Below, piece after piece: positions 48,151-60,674 of a stretch of DNA of 64,000 nt. Position numbers and translations under genes: made by a program. The notes beneath the pieces were generated by a model. That model did no database searches. It had not been told where the DNA came from and worked only from the letters and a program-made list of their open reading frames with translations. The stretch comes from Acestrorhynchus altus. Lineage: Eukaryota > Chordata > Actinopteri > Characiformes > Acestrorhynchidae. How positions within the stretch are numbered: position 1 is the stretch's first letter; each line of letters begins with the position of its first letter. The stretch spans positions 28,245,490 through 28,309,489 of the forward strand of contig CM067511.1 of NCBI GenBank assembly GCA_034509495.1, read 5' to 3'.

Positions 48151-50869
48151 CAGCCCTTATACTTATTTTCCCGTGGTAAATGAAATTCTGATCAGATTGC
48201 AGCTCCACGGCTCCATATGCACCAAGGTGTGATGTACTGTGTTGTGACACATTTCTCCTATAAACATCATTAAAAATTTAGCTCATGACTTGTTAAAAAC
48301 ACAGTGCCTGATAGATAACATCTGGATAAAAACAACAGACTGTGGAAACTTCGTTAAGTGGATTATAATGCCTCTACATTCTAGCAAGAATATGGCTGTG
48401 GCAGCTCAGGAGTAATTAATTATATATATATTTGTAATGAGACAAAAAAAAAATGACCAGAGAGAAAAGGAAGCGAATGAAAGAAATCGTGTGTTAGCGT
48501 TGCTGTTCCTTTTGCTCAAACGCGCAGCCCTAGTTTTCCCAGTGCTATTTCCAATCAATGAATAAGACAAATATCTCTGCCCTCTGTGTGACCTGTGGCT
48601 GCATGTAAAGCACAGTTCTTTTCTCCCTCATTAAATAGGAAAAAATATTAGCATGCTAGTTTGTAAGTTCAAGCCCTGCCATTGATTGAACACAGTGTGT
48701 GTGTGTGGATCTATTTGTCTTTGCTGGAGTCAATGATGTCTGAATTCCCCTTGACCACACAGTTGTGTCTCCATGTGTGCCTCTGAAAGCAAATTGATCT
48801 GAAAAACACCCCATTTGTTCTTTATGAATATGGGCCTTGATTTTTAAAGCTTCTCTATGGCTCAAGGACTCTGATATGACTTCTGGGAAGTTTAGGCCTC
48901 CATATAATTTATGATGAAAGGTAAATGGACTTATACAACAATAAATAAGTAATTCTTTGCAAAAACCATAGAATGCCTTTGTGGATCTGAGAACAAAAAT
49001 CCCTTTCACCTTTTAAACTGTAAGAGCATGTGTGTGGGTTCACATGTGGTGTGAATAATACATCTGCAGTAGGAACAGTCCAATTTGTCGAGGAACATTT
49101 CAGACTCCAAAGGTCAGATTAGACAAAACGGATGGTGTCAGAACATCAGAAGTGAATAAGAACAGATCATTATATGAGACATATTGTTTCCATTGAATTG
49201 TTCTAAAGAAAGCCTGCTGAGAAAGTGATATTTAAATTGCAAATTACACCACCTTCCTTAACACAAAGACAAATACCAAACTTTCCCCTGGAACTGCAAC
49301 TGAAAAAGTGTAATGCATCCCCAGGCTCCTTTTCAATCCGTGTTCCTCGTTCACAGATAAACAGCACTTCAGCACAGAAAGAACTCTACAACAAGGGAGA
49401 ACATTATCAATCGCTTAGCCGCCTTGCCAAAACCACACGGCTCAGTCCTCCAAAGCAGTGCTACATGACCAGACCGGATCCCCTGAGCTTCTTTTAATTC
49501 TAGTTTTGTCTACCCACTACTCAAACCCTTCCTAAAGAAGGCATCTCCTTATCCTTCTTGGTTTTGGTAGTAGACTCCTGCCTTATCCTTTCTTTTTGTT
49601 CTATCATTTCCCTGAAGGTTCAAGAACTGTGGAGCCATGTGGAAGAGCACATAAATCACAGGAGAATAGATAATGAGAACAAAAAAAGGATAGATATACC
49701 TTATTATAATTTTAGATATTAACACTGTTTCTTTGTAGAGGTCATGGTTCCACTGCATTTAGAGAGTTTTTAACCAATTATCTTGTTAAACTAATTGATT
49801 CTCCTTGTTAACAGAAGTTACAATCCTTAAAATAAAAGGGTGTGGAAGAGAGGCTTCTTCAGGCAGTTTTTTGAAATTTGAACAATTTCCACATGAAACT
49901 TTGTAACCAAACTTATTTTACTTCCACCCGAGCCAAGAACCATTTAGGAACATTTGCTCTGAAACTCCACCAGCTCTGCTGTACCATGATAACACTTAGA
50001 ACACTTCCTATGGACTCTGTATTCCAGTTTGGTGCTCAGTTGTACATTCCCATCCTGGCCTTGCTTTCCCGTTTCCAGTTGTTAAGGTCACCGCCAGACT
50101 AGGAGTAAATATTTCACCAATCGACACTCTCTTGATATATAACAATATCATTTTGTAATCAACAATATCAATATGAAAATGTTTAGATGGTTAGATGTGT
50201 GTCCTAATACGTTAATGTTTCACAGATATTAATACACACACACACACACACACACACACAGTGGATCAGCCATCATGGCAGTTTTCCAAGGGTCACTGAT
50301 GAACAACCATAGGATGTACAATGCTGTCCCAGAACTTGTTTATCTTCACTTATTTCAAAGCACACTCTCACAACCTGTTGACTCAACTCCTTAAACCTCC
50401 ATGATCCTGGAGCATTGGTCTCATCCAATCCTCTTCTCTGACTCGTGTACCATTACCACCTAGATATTGACTGTACCAAAGTATTAACCTGTTCAACTGA
50501 ATGGGGGCAAAGGCAGTGTAGGTGACATGCTTCTTGTGAAGGTCTGTCTGTTGAGCAAGCAAAGAAGCTAAGCTTTGAATTGCAAAACTGATGTGGCAAT
50601 GTGCAGATTTCCAGGGACAGGGATTTAAGGGACAGAAGGAAAAGCAAGCAAGTTTTAAACACACCAGAAAGTGTAGATGTTGGGCGGGTGGTGTGGAAAT
50701 GCTGGCACCTGTAACCAGTGAATGCTCAAGACAGCCAACAGTCAGTAGGTGAAATGGTTAAAAGCAGACACAGGTATTGGAAACAGATATGCATATCTGT
50801 GTGCTGGGAGTCCCACAAAAGTAATCTTTCAGTGCTCATCGATTAACTGTCTGTAGATGTGCATCGCAA
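48151..50869. other. Non-coding stretch
   Basis: Contains an AC microsatellite (50233-50260). Frames at 48656-49009 and 49225-49497 show no recognisable domain. Otherwise nothing seen. Confidence 0.4.
50233..50260 (+). repeat. (AC)n microsatellite
   Basis: Perfect AC run of about 28 bases. Confidence 0.94.
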
Positions 50870-51330
50870 AGAGATAATGAAGCAAATGAAGCTGAAATTC
50901 TAAAGCTGAAAAAGTGAACGAATCTCTGAGGGTTGCAGGGGCTGCAGAGCTACGGTTCAAGTGGGCATGAGGTTTGCATTGTGTGAAGAAGAAGAAAGGA
51001 CAGTAAAAGTGCAGCATTTGATGTCCTTGATATAGTGGCTCTGGAGCTCTGTGACAGTTGAGACAGAAGAGGTTGACGTCACCCATTGTCTTGGACCTGG
51101 AAGGAATGATAGATCTCACAGATCTATCAATTTTGTCTGCATTCCGCCATTTGAGGGATGCCACTTGCAAGGCTGCCAGGTAGCTAACATAGATAACTAT
51201 GTCTGTCAGGGGCTTTACCACCAGATCACATGGGTGCAAGAAAAAAGCACGAGAGGAAAGAAACAAAGGCTGATTTTATTTTATTTTCACCCTGTAGATG
51301 GTAGAGGAAATCCTGACTACGTCTACAGGT
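50870..51330 (+). mobile_element. Possible LINE ORF1-type relic
   Basis: The frame at 51051 contains VDVTHCLGPGRNDRSHRSI, which resembles the 'xxAHRxGxxRxxxxRPIIxxF' core of the RNA-binding ORF1 proteins of some teleost LINEs. In another frame RDATCKAAR follows at about 51153-51179, in the place where such proteins have RDAVWKAAR, and a Lys/Arg-rich segment (KKKAREERNKG) comes later, again as expected. Upstream sequence is stop-ridden. If correct, this is a dead fragment. The resemblance is short and needs a profile search to confirm. Confidence 0.35.
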
Positions 51331-51987
51331 CTTATTCCCTGGTTTTATATCAGCTTGAGACAGTGTCTCTTTGGTGACTTGTGTTAAATATGTTAAATAT
51401 TGATCTACTTGCCAAACCTGAAATCATTTTATTAGTTTCTTTCATATTTCATTCTACGTCCATATGCAAGAGTTACATTTTCTGAGTGTTAATGCAAAAC
51501 CAACTTTACAATAAATGAGAGTCAATCTGTGATGTCTGTTTGTGTATTGTGCTTTCTGCATAATCAAAACCACAACTACAAAATATATTCTTTATAAAAG
51601 TCTCACCAAGTCTCAAGTTTTCCTAGTGAGCATTTGTGCCTGGTTATCCTTTTTTTGTATTTTGAGCCTCGTTGGCTTTCTGGCTTCCCCCCATTGGCTA
51701 TTACTGCTTGTGCTAGCTTAGCATTAACGGTAAAATCATAATTTACTTTTTTTGCCCATTTTTTTATAGGTTGACACTGGATAATACAGGTCTTTGATAA
51801 AAACAGAAAATCTGGGAATTCATAATGCATCTCATCATGTAATTATATAAGTTATGTATTTCTGCTTCAATATTATCAGAAAACCAAAGCATTGCCTGAA
51901 TGTTTCAGTGGACAGGGTCATAGGTTTGTGGACCCTGAAAGACTGCCGCTACATTCTGAATCACCATCTTAAGAATCTGAACCACTC

Positions 51988-52058
<71 letters not shown>

Positions 52059-53992
52059 CACATGTATAAGAGATAGTGAGCAAGAGAGGATGCAGCAAGA
52101 AAGAGTAAGAAGGTTCTTCTCTTTCAACAAGACATGACCTATGATCACTGCATCCACCGTGTTTGACATTAAAAGTCAAGATGTACGAGAGTGAGCTAGA
52201 AAGCCAGAGAGCGAGAGAGCAGTTAATGAAATGATAGGGAAGTGCTGTGTGACCTTTTTACTCAAACATTTCTCAAACTATCAAGTCGACAGTCTTCAGA
52301 AGGTCAAATCCACACTTGCCGCTTAAGGTCAAGATTTTGCAAACAGAAATTAGCAATTTTCCGATTGATTTTTAGTACACTCCTAAAACAATGACAGCAA
52401 CAAAACAAAACAGCCAAAAAACAAAACATACCAGCTAAACATGTGTTTAGTTGTTTTTAAATGATAAAAGGTAGAAGAAATCGTGGATGGAGGAGTGATT
52501 TTTATGAAATCTATGGAACATTTTACAGGTCAGTCCAAAGAACCATTATGAGAAGAATGTGATACACTTTTCTATTGGAAGGTCAGATTCTCAGCACACT
52601 TCTGTCATTTTCAGATCTGATTCAGTTTGAACTTAGATGATGCCTGCTCAACCACCTTAATAATAATATGAGAGTATTAACTAATATGTTCATTCACACA
52701 CAATTTATTCAGTTTCTGTTTCAAATCACCCAAGTCACCTTGAACACATTCAGAGATGTCAAGGCCTGGACTCACAGGGTTGAGTCATCTTAGAGCAGAG
52801 AAACACCAATGGATTCATTTAGATCTTCTTAATGGTACTTAAAGGCTGGACGGGGTCACATTTGACCGAACATACTGAAATCTTAGGTTTCTCTAGTGTG
52901 AAAACACACATAAACAGTTGATGTGGACAAAATTGTCTTTAATATATGATAAAATATAACATACAACAATATTTCTTTGCATGAAACGTCATCATTAATG
53001 AATCATACTCACCAGTGATCAAATATAAACATGTATTTTGACATAATTTGAATTTTACATCATTTCTTTTTTTGAAATATTGGTAGATATTGGTAACTTT
53101 TCTATATTCAAGGTTCAAAGTGCCTTTAATGAACCCGTTTGCAAAGTCCTTCCAGCTAGTCTCCCATTCCCTCCCTTGAAGAAAACCATAGTACCAGCAT
53201 ATTTCCTCTTGATTACCATATACATCATCTCTGCAGCCTGTGCACCGCCCTCCCCCCACAAACACCCATCCACTTTCTCTTTCTCTACTTAGAAGGAGAA
53301 ATTAGCACTCACACCCATACACTCATAAATCTAAGCTGCTTAAGAAGGGCCAGTGATCTATGATGGTGATCAGCCTGAAGCAGAAATAAACTCACTGTCC
53401 ACTGGCACAACATGAGCTTTTCTTTCACTCTGACAGTAGGGTTGATTTTCATAAACGCTCATTTTCTGATTCTTATTTTCAGTAAGCAGCAACGTTTCTC
53501 TGCCAGCCAGTGGGTGGGTCACATATTTATGTGTTCACACATTTGCGTGCGATGCAGGTGGATCAGAAGTGACAGCTTCTTTAAATGAACGATTCCTGTT
53601 GCTTTCATTGAGAAAATGTAATGACATAGCTGTGAGAATAATGTATGCTGGAGGGAGAAAAAAAAACAAAAAAAAAACGACTGTGGTAATTTATGAGGCT
53701 TAGAAAAAGGTACAGGTTCTGCCAGGAATATTAAGTGCGCAAACACTGTGCAAAAGGAAATATCAATCATCTTAAAGGTGAATCAGATTCAGCAGCAGAT
53801 GAAATATCAATAGTACCAAACACTGAAGCTTTCAAAGCAACATAACAAATTTGTGTAGCCTGAAAAATCTGGAATAATCCAGCTGAGGTTTTTAAAAGCG
53901 TTTTTGTCTTTTTAATGGAAGTGGCTGAAAAGTTGTTCATCCTACCTGAACTACCTGGTAATGCTAGTGGTTACTTTGTGGGAAGTTCGATG
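51331..53992. other. Non-coding stretch
   Basis: Contains a GT microsatellite (51989-52058). Short A-rich runs near 53660-53687. No gene or named repeat identified. Confidence 0.4.
51989..52058 (+). repeat. (GT)n microsatellite
   Basis: GT run of about 66 bases ending in TGCGTGCA. Confidence 0.96.
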
Positions 53993-54179
53993 CTGTTTTT
54001 CTAGGCTTCAAATCTCAGGATTAGAGTAACCTACAGACATGAAACACATATAACACACTACAACCCTATTTAACCACTGCCCAACAACTCAACCTAAAAC
54101 ATGCTCATTTCCAACTGAAATAAATCAATAAATGTACATGCTCAACCTGCATGCAGACTCTGACTGATCAGTGAGAGGG

Positions 54180-54183
<4 letters not shown>
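53993..54183 (+). repeat. Family C dispersed repeat, copy 4
   Basis: Contains ttctaggcttcaaatctcag, gattagagtaacctacagac (54021-54040), catttccaactgaaataaat, cctgcatgcagactctgact and gatcagtgagagggg, in the same order as copy 5. It is cut off at the AT microsatellite at 54183. Confidence 0.62.

Positions 54184-54217
<34 letters not shown>
54182..54217. repeat. (AT)n microsatellite
   Basis: Perfect AT run of about 35 bases between a family C and a family B element. Confidence 0.95.
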
Positions 54218-54218
<1 letters not shown>

Positions 54219-54241
54219 CAATACTGTAACGAGTTTCACTA

Positions 54242-54721
54242 TAGTTTTATAATTACTGACTGCTGCTGTATTGTTTAAACCCCTGCTGGACTGACAGCAA
54301 TATCCAGGCAACAGTGTCCTGTGGGCAGCATCATCTTAACATTGATGATTGGCTAGAAGTAGACCAACACAGACTGTGCAGAAGAGCTTCTGTCTCTGAC
54401 TTTGCATCTACAAGGTGGACCAACTATGTAGGAGTATATAATAGTGTAAACAGTAAGTAGATCCAATGTTTAAAAATTCCAGCAGCACTACTGTCAGTCC
54501 AGAGTTATCATTGCAGTGCTGGGAATGACCCATATCCATAAAATACCTACTCTGAGGTGGTCCTGTTGCACCATTGAAGATTGGGGTGAAAGGGGGATAA
54601 TAAGGGATGCAGATAAACAGATGGATTACAGTCTGTATTCATAGACCTACAAAGTGTTCATGTTTGGTGCGAGATGCTGATAAAATGGACAGTGAATACA
54701 CACTGATGGTTGATCTGTGTA
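54242..54721 (+). mobile_element. Family B non-autonomous palindromic TIR element
   Basis: Begins with a decayed subterminal segment (ttataattactgactgctg), then gctggactgacagcaatatc, gtcctgtgggcagcatcatc, ttgcatctacaaggtggacc, attccagcagcactactgtc, gtggtcctgttgcaccattg, acctacaaagtgttc and, at the right end, gatgctgataaaatggacag followed by gatggttgatctgtgta (about 54705-54721). This order mirrors the copy at 28375 and the terminal fragment at 46452. The left terminal repeat is missing. No coding capacity. Confidence 0.7.
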
Positions 54722-55086
54722 TTATTTTGAAACAGCGAAGAAAAAGTACGTTTTGTATATGGGTTTGGGTCATTTTGATATGGGGCTTTTTAATGTTTCT
54801 GAAAAAAAAAAAAAGAGAGAAATGTGTTCTCTTTCTTCTCCCTCTCCGCTAAGCTCTCAGTTGTACTCACCGCCCCCTAGATTTGTAGTTTATCATTTAA
54901 TTAGCCCATTACACAGCATCTCTGTACACTGCTCACACATCTGTATTCTCTGTTTTTTTCAGACTTCCTCGTCTCACAGCTCTGTTCGCTAGGCTCTTGA
55001 GAGGAAGGCTTCAGGAGATTCCTCTTCATTTTGGCAATGGAATGAAAGAGAGAGAGATAGAGAGACAGAGATTGAGAGAAAGAGTA

Positions 55087-55128
<42 letters not shown>

Positions 55129-55807
55129 AGCTTTCTGACAATTCACATCTTCCTTAACAGTTCATTATGGTTCCTCCTGTTGCTAAATTAAACTCACTTC
55201 TATCACTCTAAAAGTTCATTTCAATACTGTTTTCCATACTGTTTCCATAATGCATGCAACTGAATACTGCTACATTAATTCAAAACCTAAATCCATCTGC
55301 CATGTTGTAAAGCTCTGTTGCTTGGATGTTCATGCCAACCCTGCACTGAAGACGTTTGTTCAGTTAAGCATTGCTAAATATGTGATTTTAATAATTAAAA
55401 TATTGAAATATTAATATTAAAATTAAATATTGTAATTCTTAATACCATGAATTACACTTTGGTCACTTTTCAACTTAACCCACGTCATATTATAGCCTTG
55501 TAATGTTTACTCATTGTACTGCATATGTAGTTCAAACCAATACCAACTATATATGGAACCTAAAATGAATACATGATCCATAAAGGGAAGGGAGCTCACT
55601 GTTTGCTTTTATAGGGTATAGGGTCTTTTTTTATAACCAGCAAAAGGATACTGTTTTGTGAACAGTATGAAATTATGAGGAATAATTCGTATTAAGCTTC
55701 GACTAACATGTAAAGAAATGCATTAGTTAACATTAACAAAACTTTAAGTAATGCACGAACAATGCTCAAATAATGTTCAGTAAACAGTAACTGTAACATC
55801 TGTAGTT
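54722..55807. other. Non-coding stretch
   Basis: Contains imperfect GA (55047-55083) and GT (55086-55124) runs and an AT-rich remainder. No gene recognised. Confidence 0.4.
55047..55124 (+). repeat. Imperfect GA run followed by (GT)n
   Basis: GA units interrupted by TAG and CAG, then about 19 GT units. Confidence 0.92.
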
Positions 55808-56136
55808 TACTCTTAGAATCTGTGACATGCCATTTTCTAAGCCTCATAACTCAGGATCAGAGTAACCTACAGACTTCATAACCTACTCACTTGTTTCCAA
55901 CTGAATTAAATCCCAGTTTAAATGCCAAATACCTGCATGCAGACTGATCAGCGAGAGGGGGTGGGGCTGATGATGTCACTCACCCAGACATTGGGTTGTA
56001 ATGGAAAATTTGATGGGCTTGTTTGAGGATTATTTGCTGTCTTTCGTTACACATACAGTGTTCATATTTCAGAATAAAAGCCATGAGAATGTATAATACT
56101 GATACATACATAAATAACAAAAAATAATAAAGGATT
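55808..56136 (+). repeat. Family C dispersed repeat, copy 5 (longest)
   Basis: The longest copy. Landmarks in order: actcttagaatctgtgac, ttctaagcctcataactcag, gatcagagtaacctacagac (55855-55874), cttgtttccaactgaattaa, cctgcatgcagactgatcag (55931-55950), gggctgatgatgtcactcac, ccagacattgggtt, a block matching ttcagaataaaagcc, and acatacataaataacaaaaa ending near 56136. It carries two AATAAA-like words (about 56082 and 56127) near the right side, which might reflect a retroposon 3' end. No open frame or tRNA-like box is obvious. Confidence 0.62.
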
Positions 56137-59035
56137 TAGTATCTCTTATTTGGACGACTGAGCCACTCTAAGGCCACCAGTGCATATTTAAGTGATAGCT
56201 TTAACTTCGGCCAGTCATTAATAATAAGCTGCTTTTTGGGGGTCATTGCTTTCTAGCTTTGTTGGTTCAACAGAGTAGAACATACTTCAGATCCTATGCT
56301 CATAGTTTCTGTATGTGGCCTGGATGGGAGATCATGCTGACAAAAAAAAAAAAAAAAACACAATAAAAAACAGGACATCTTGACCCAATTGTTCCAGCAG
56401 GGGGTATTTCTGGTGGACAAGGATGGACGGAGGCATGTGGAAGAAAACATGTTGTACACACAAGTAGAGATGGCAAAGAAATAGATGAAGAGGAAAATTT
56501 CTGCCCATCAAAAGCTTTCTTTTGGAAGCCAGTGTTATTCCCTAAGTTTACCATTTACTTAAGTAAAGCATTTATTTAAAAAAAATTCTGCAGTGTGTTA
56601 TTCAAACTGGAATCAAAAAAGGTTTTGTGGAGTAAATCGATTTTGAATTTTGTTCAGTAAAGTTTTAATTGAAGAATCTTATTTCAAGAGGTAGCAGCAT
56701 GACTAACCTTTTAAAAGCCTAAAGAACCTGCACATGGTTCACACATTTTATGCAAATCAAAAGCTTTTCTAGGAATCATACACCCAGAACCATTAAAACT
56801 ATTTTTAAGCATGTCTATCACAGCTCCGTGAAAAGTGCAGAAAAGAACACAAAGACAAACTGGATTAGAAGAAGTGATTTGCATCCAACATCATTTTAAT
56901 GACTGTACAAATGACAGACCTTAATTAAGTGTTGACGACACCTGTTGTGTGATTTTTCTCAGAGGAGTTCTCTGACAGGAGTGTCATGTGAATAAAGACA
57001 CACTAAAGGGAGGTTTGAACCTCTGGCTTCGTGAGCTGGAGGGAATCTGGAGAGGACTGGTGAGAAATATGCCAGAACTAGAGACAGAGTGAAAGGAATA
57101 GTGGGACAACCTCTCTGAAGGAGTAGATTACTCTGAAATTAGCTTCAGGCAAGTCCAGCAGACCGCATCATCCATTTTAGGATGTCCATGAAGAAGTTTA
57201 GCCACCTTTTAGCAGCCTCTATAAATTCAACATTTCAAAATGTAAACATTTACTACAGTCCCGATCTAGATAATGATTACTGATATTATCAAATCTATAT
57301 GATCAGATAATTAAGAGTATCTGCATTAGACAGATGGTTACATTTAACAGATATATAATACTGTAGCTGATGTTGTATTGAGTATAATCAAGTATATCAG
57401 AATATCTAGGTAACCTTTTAGTGCTAAAACATCAGGTTCAAAGGTGTTTGAGCATTGTGTTGCTGCTTCTGTCACTTGATGCCTGGCATTATGAAATGTG
57501 AAGACTACCAAAGAATTTTGGAGCCCAGTGCATCAGGTCAGAGTTCAAGTCAATGCCCCAAAAATGTACTGATGCAGAAATATAAGTATTTGGTCGTAAG
57601 TTAACATCTTAAGCAGTAGTCTGCATGGGTGCTCTTCTGTTCCAGCTTCAACATTTATCTATGTGCATGAGACCTAGTGCAATTCCCAAGTGCAAAGATC
57701 TTTTACATTTGAGAGTAGCAACAAAAACTGATCCATTGAGCAGCTTCAGTGCAAATAATACACAACTTTACTGGCAAAGCAGAATGATGTGGTTTTTACA
57801 GTTCAGTTTTCAGTTATTCAAGAAAATCAAAAGCAAAAGTGTGTTTTATGTAAAAAATTAAGTTCATTCATGCTTAAGACGTAATTGGGTAAATGTGTGC
57901 ATTGTGGTAGAGCACTGTTGAGTACAGTTTTTGAGTGTAAAAGTGTTTTGTATGTGGCAAGATAATGTTCATATGCTTCCTAAGCTTAAATTTGCATAAA
58001 TCTGTGCCATTAAAGCAACATTATGTAATATTTTAAAATAATATGTAAAGCATTTTGTTGGCTACTGAATTGTTTGACTTTGGTCCAGCATGCCTAAGAC
58101 CTCTCAGAAGAAGCAAAACCAATTTTTTTACCAAGAGAGGAAGCTCACAGTAATTTAGTTAGTAAAATTCACTTAAACTCTTCACCTGTAGGGGAAGCCC
58201 TGGAGCAAAACGTCCTGTGTAATGCTGCTTTAATAGGACACTGTACCCAAGAACATCCATTAAGACATAAAACTCAAGCCTGATGTTTCCACTTTGTCAT
58301 TGGAAAGTTTCGTACTGCATATTTCACTTCTCCACAAATCAGAGTCTAAATGAACTCCAAATCGATCACCTTTGTACTTCTTCACTTATTTTTTATTTGT
58401 TTTAATCCTGAATTCTTTCAATCCTAAAATAGATTCTTCAAACTCTATCTTGTTCCCAGAAATGCTTATTTAAAGTCCATCTTTTGAATATTTTAAAAAC
58501 ATTATTTAGGGAACTTCAAAGGCTGTACTTGTAATAACTATTTTAAACTTTTCATTTAAGAGCAGAATTATGTAAAATATGAAATATGAATGTTTCACAC
58601 AATGTCAGTTATACACAGTGTTTGGGATTTCTAAAGGATGATGCTTCAAAGCTATGCTGAGCAATACTAACTGGACACAGATCAAAACATACAGTCATAT
58701 AACCTTAACCTTAACAAATAACAAGTCAGAAAAACACTAAACACATGTTGCCCTCAAGTCCCCTCTGTGAATTCCTGCTTATGACATTGGAGCGTACCAG
58801 TACATGGTTTGTGTTTGAGCAATTTTGGTCATGAACAGCTTGACTTGACCTTTTTGTGAAGGCAAAGAGAACATGTTTATCTGTCACGACCGCAACAAAA
58901 TATTGCAAACTATGTGAGAAATATTTTCATACAGAAAAAAGATGCAAGATACAACCAATTTACAACTTAAATAGCTGAGAGTGAATGTGCTGAAATACTG
59001 AAATACAAAAGTATCCTCTGTGTTAGTAAAGGCAG
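56137..59035. other. Non-coding stretch
   Basis: Has an A run at 56342-56359 and GGTTC/GAACC words near 56690-56800 that weakly recall family D. No gene, SINE or transposase recognised. Confidence 0.4.
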
Positions 59036-59220
59036 GGAGTTGGATGATCACTACCCTCATCATCAAGTCCCAAACACATACCAAGAGCATCATTAAATTT
59101 TTACTGCTCCACAGCTAAATTCATCTCATCCCAGGCATCAGGCATGTCAATAGGATTCATGGTTGTCTGCTCCAGGGAGTCCTATTCTATTGGAAACAGT
59201 TCCTACATTCTCTACATGGA
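59036..59220 (+). mobile_element. Family A element, central fragment
   Basis: Contains ggagttggatgatcactacc (59036-59055), actgctccacagc, gcatcaggcatgtcaatagg, gtctgctccagggagtccta, ttctattgg and tctctacatgga in family A order. Both ends missing. Confidence 0.65.
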
Positions 59221-59671
59221 GCCATTCTCTTGAATAAGGGGAAGGGAAACCATGCTGGTGGACTCTACCTGAGCACCACACACATAAACTAACAATAAAT
59301 AGCTTATAGCTAACAAATCAATAACCAATTACTGCTCATTGTGCAGTGGCATTTGTTATTAGCATTCATAGGTGACATTACAGCTGCTCTGTCATTTCAA
59401 TCATTTCCCAGATTTTCATCTCATTTATTATTATTAATAATCATACCATTCTTCAGCCTCTCATTTTGCATTCAATCTCATTTTCCCATCATCAGCTGAG
59501 CTGTCCTCATCCAGCCTCTCATGTTTTTCACTTTAGTCATGTCCATTTTATCATTTGTCAAACTCCCGTCCTGTCTCATTTTGATGGTTACTTTCATTTA
59601 AGGTCATTGTAGCTTGAAGTTGAAATTATGAATTGTTTCAAAAATAGAGTCAAACCAGAACTGAAAAATCT

Positions 59672-59678
<7 letters not shown>

Positions 59679-59728
<50 letters not shown>

Positions 59729-59760
59729 AATAATAATAATAATTTATTTATTTATTTATT
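59679..59760. repeat. (TTA)n-(ATA)n-(TTTA)n compound array
   Basis: About 15 TTA units, then five AAT units of the opposite sense, then TTTA units. Confidence 0.95.
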
Positions 59761-59968
59761 TTTTTGTTTGTTTATTATTTTATCACATCTTGATTATTTG
59801 TTATGCAACTTCACGTTTGAAAGTGTAGCCTTAAATCCATATATCAAAAATATCTACTATTATTAAATGTCTATTAATGTCTATTATTTATGTCAATTTA
59901 CACTTAATAACTACCCAGCATATCCTCTACTGCTGGCTCCTGCTCTGTCCTGTCCACATGAAGATGGC

Positions 59969-60674
59969 GTTTAGACCTGGTCACTTCATCCATCTTGAGT
60001 ATCAGGATTATATTTAGATGTGGCCAAACCATAAACATGCAAGTGTAAACACACCCAAGATCCACTTCAATCAAATCTCTCCAACCAGTGTCACATTTAA
60101 GTCACGTTATAAGCTGTGCAAATGAATTTGTCTCATCAAGATGCATTTGACAACTCCTCCCCATACAGAACAAAAACAGTCATTTTCTTGTCAGCTGAAG
60201 CTGTTTACTTCCCCTATGTTTGAAGAAATGGACAGCAGAATGTAAAATTGCACATTTTATGACCATCTTTGGCTCGGCACAAGAGGAGACTGAATGCATA
60301 AAGAACTGCCTGCCGTGTACTAAGTGAATTTGCATATCGTCACTGTCTGATGAAAAAACTTGTATCTCCAAAATGGTCACTGGTGGCAAATATTTTCTTA
60401 ACTTTGAATGGAAGTTCATAAAAAATAAGAGTTTACTTCAAGAAATTGTAGAACATGTCTATTGGTCTATTCATCCAGAATTATGTACACCATGTGCAGA
60501 GCAGCAATAAGGTTCAAACTATTGAGAAAATAAAAACAGACAAAAATGGACTGTAGTGATATTTTGTCACACACAGCAATCAGTCTGACTAACCAGAGGT
60601 GCATTGACTATCAAGTGACAGTCTGATCAGGATACAAACCAGATTTTAGTCACATGAGAGGACCAAGTGTAAAT
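59969..60674. repeat. Possible TIR element with 14-bp inverted ends
   Basis: gtttagacctggtc at 59969-59982 matches the reverse complement of gaccaagtgtaaat at 60661-60674 at 11 of 14 positions. An internal aagtgtaaacacaccca lies near 60041. The phrase type (vague 'acctggtgtaaac') recalls a known teleost repeat, but the match is weak and length is only inferred. Confidence 0.25.

Noticed and set aside
57470..57640. Possible further family A copy (gatgcctggcattatgaaat)
   Set aside because: Only one short phrase agrees and the neighbouring landmarks are missing.
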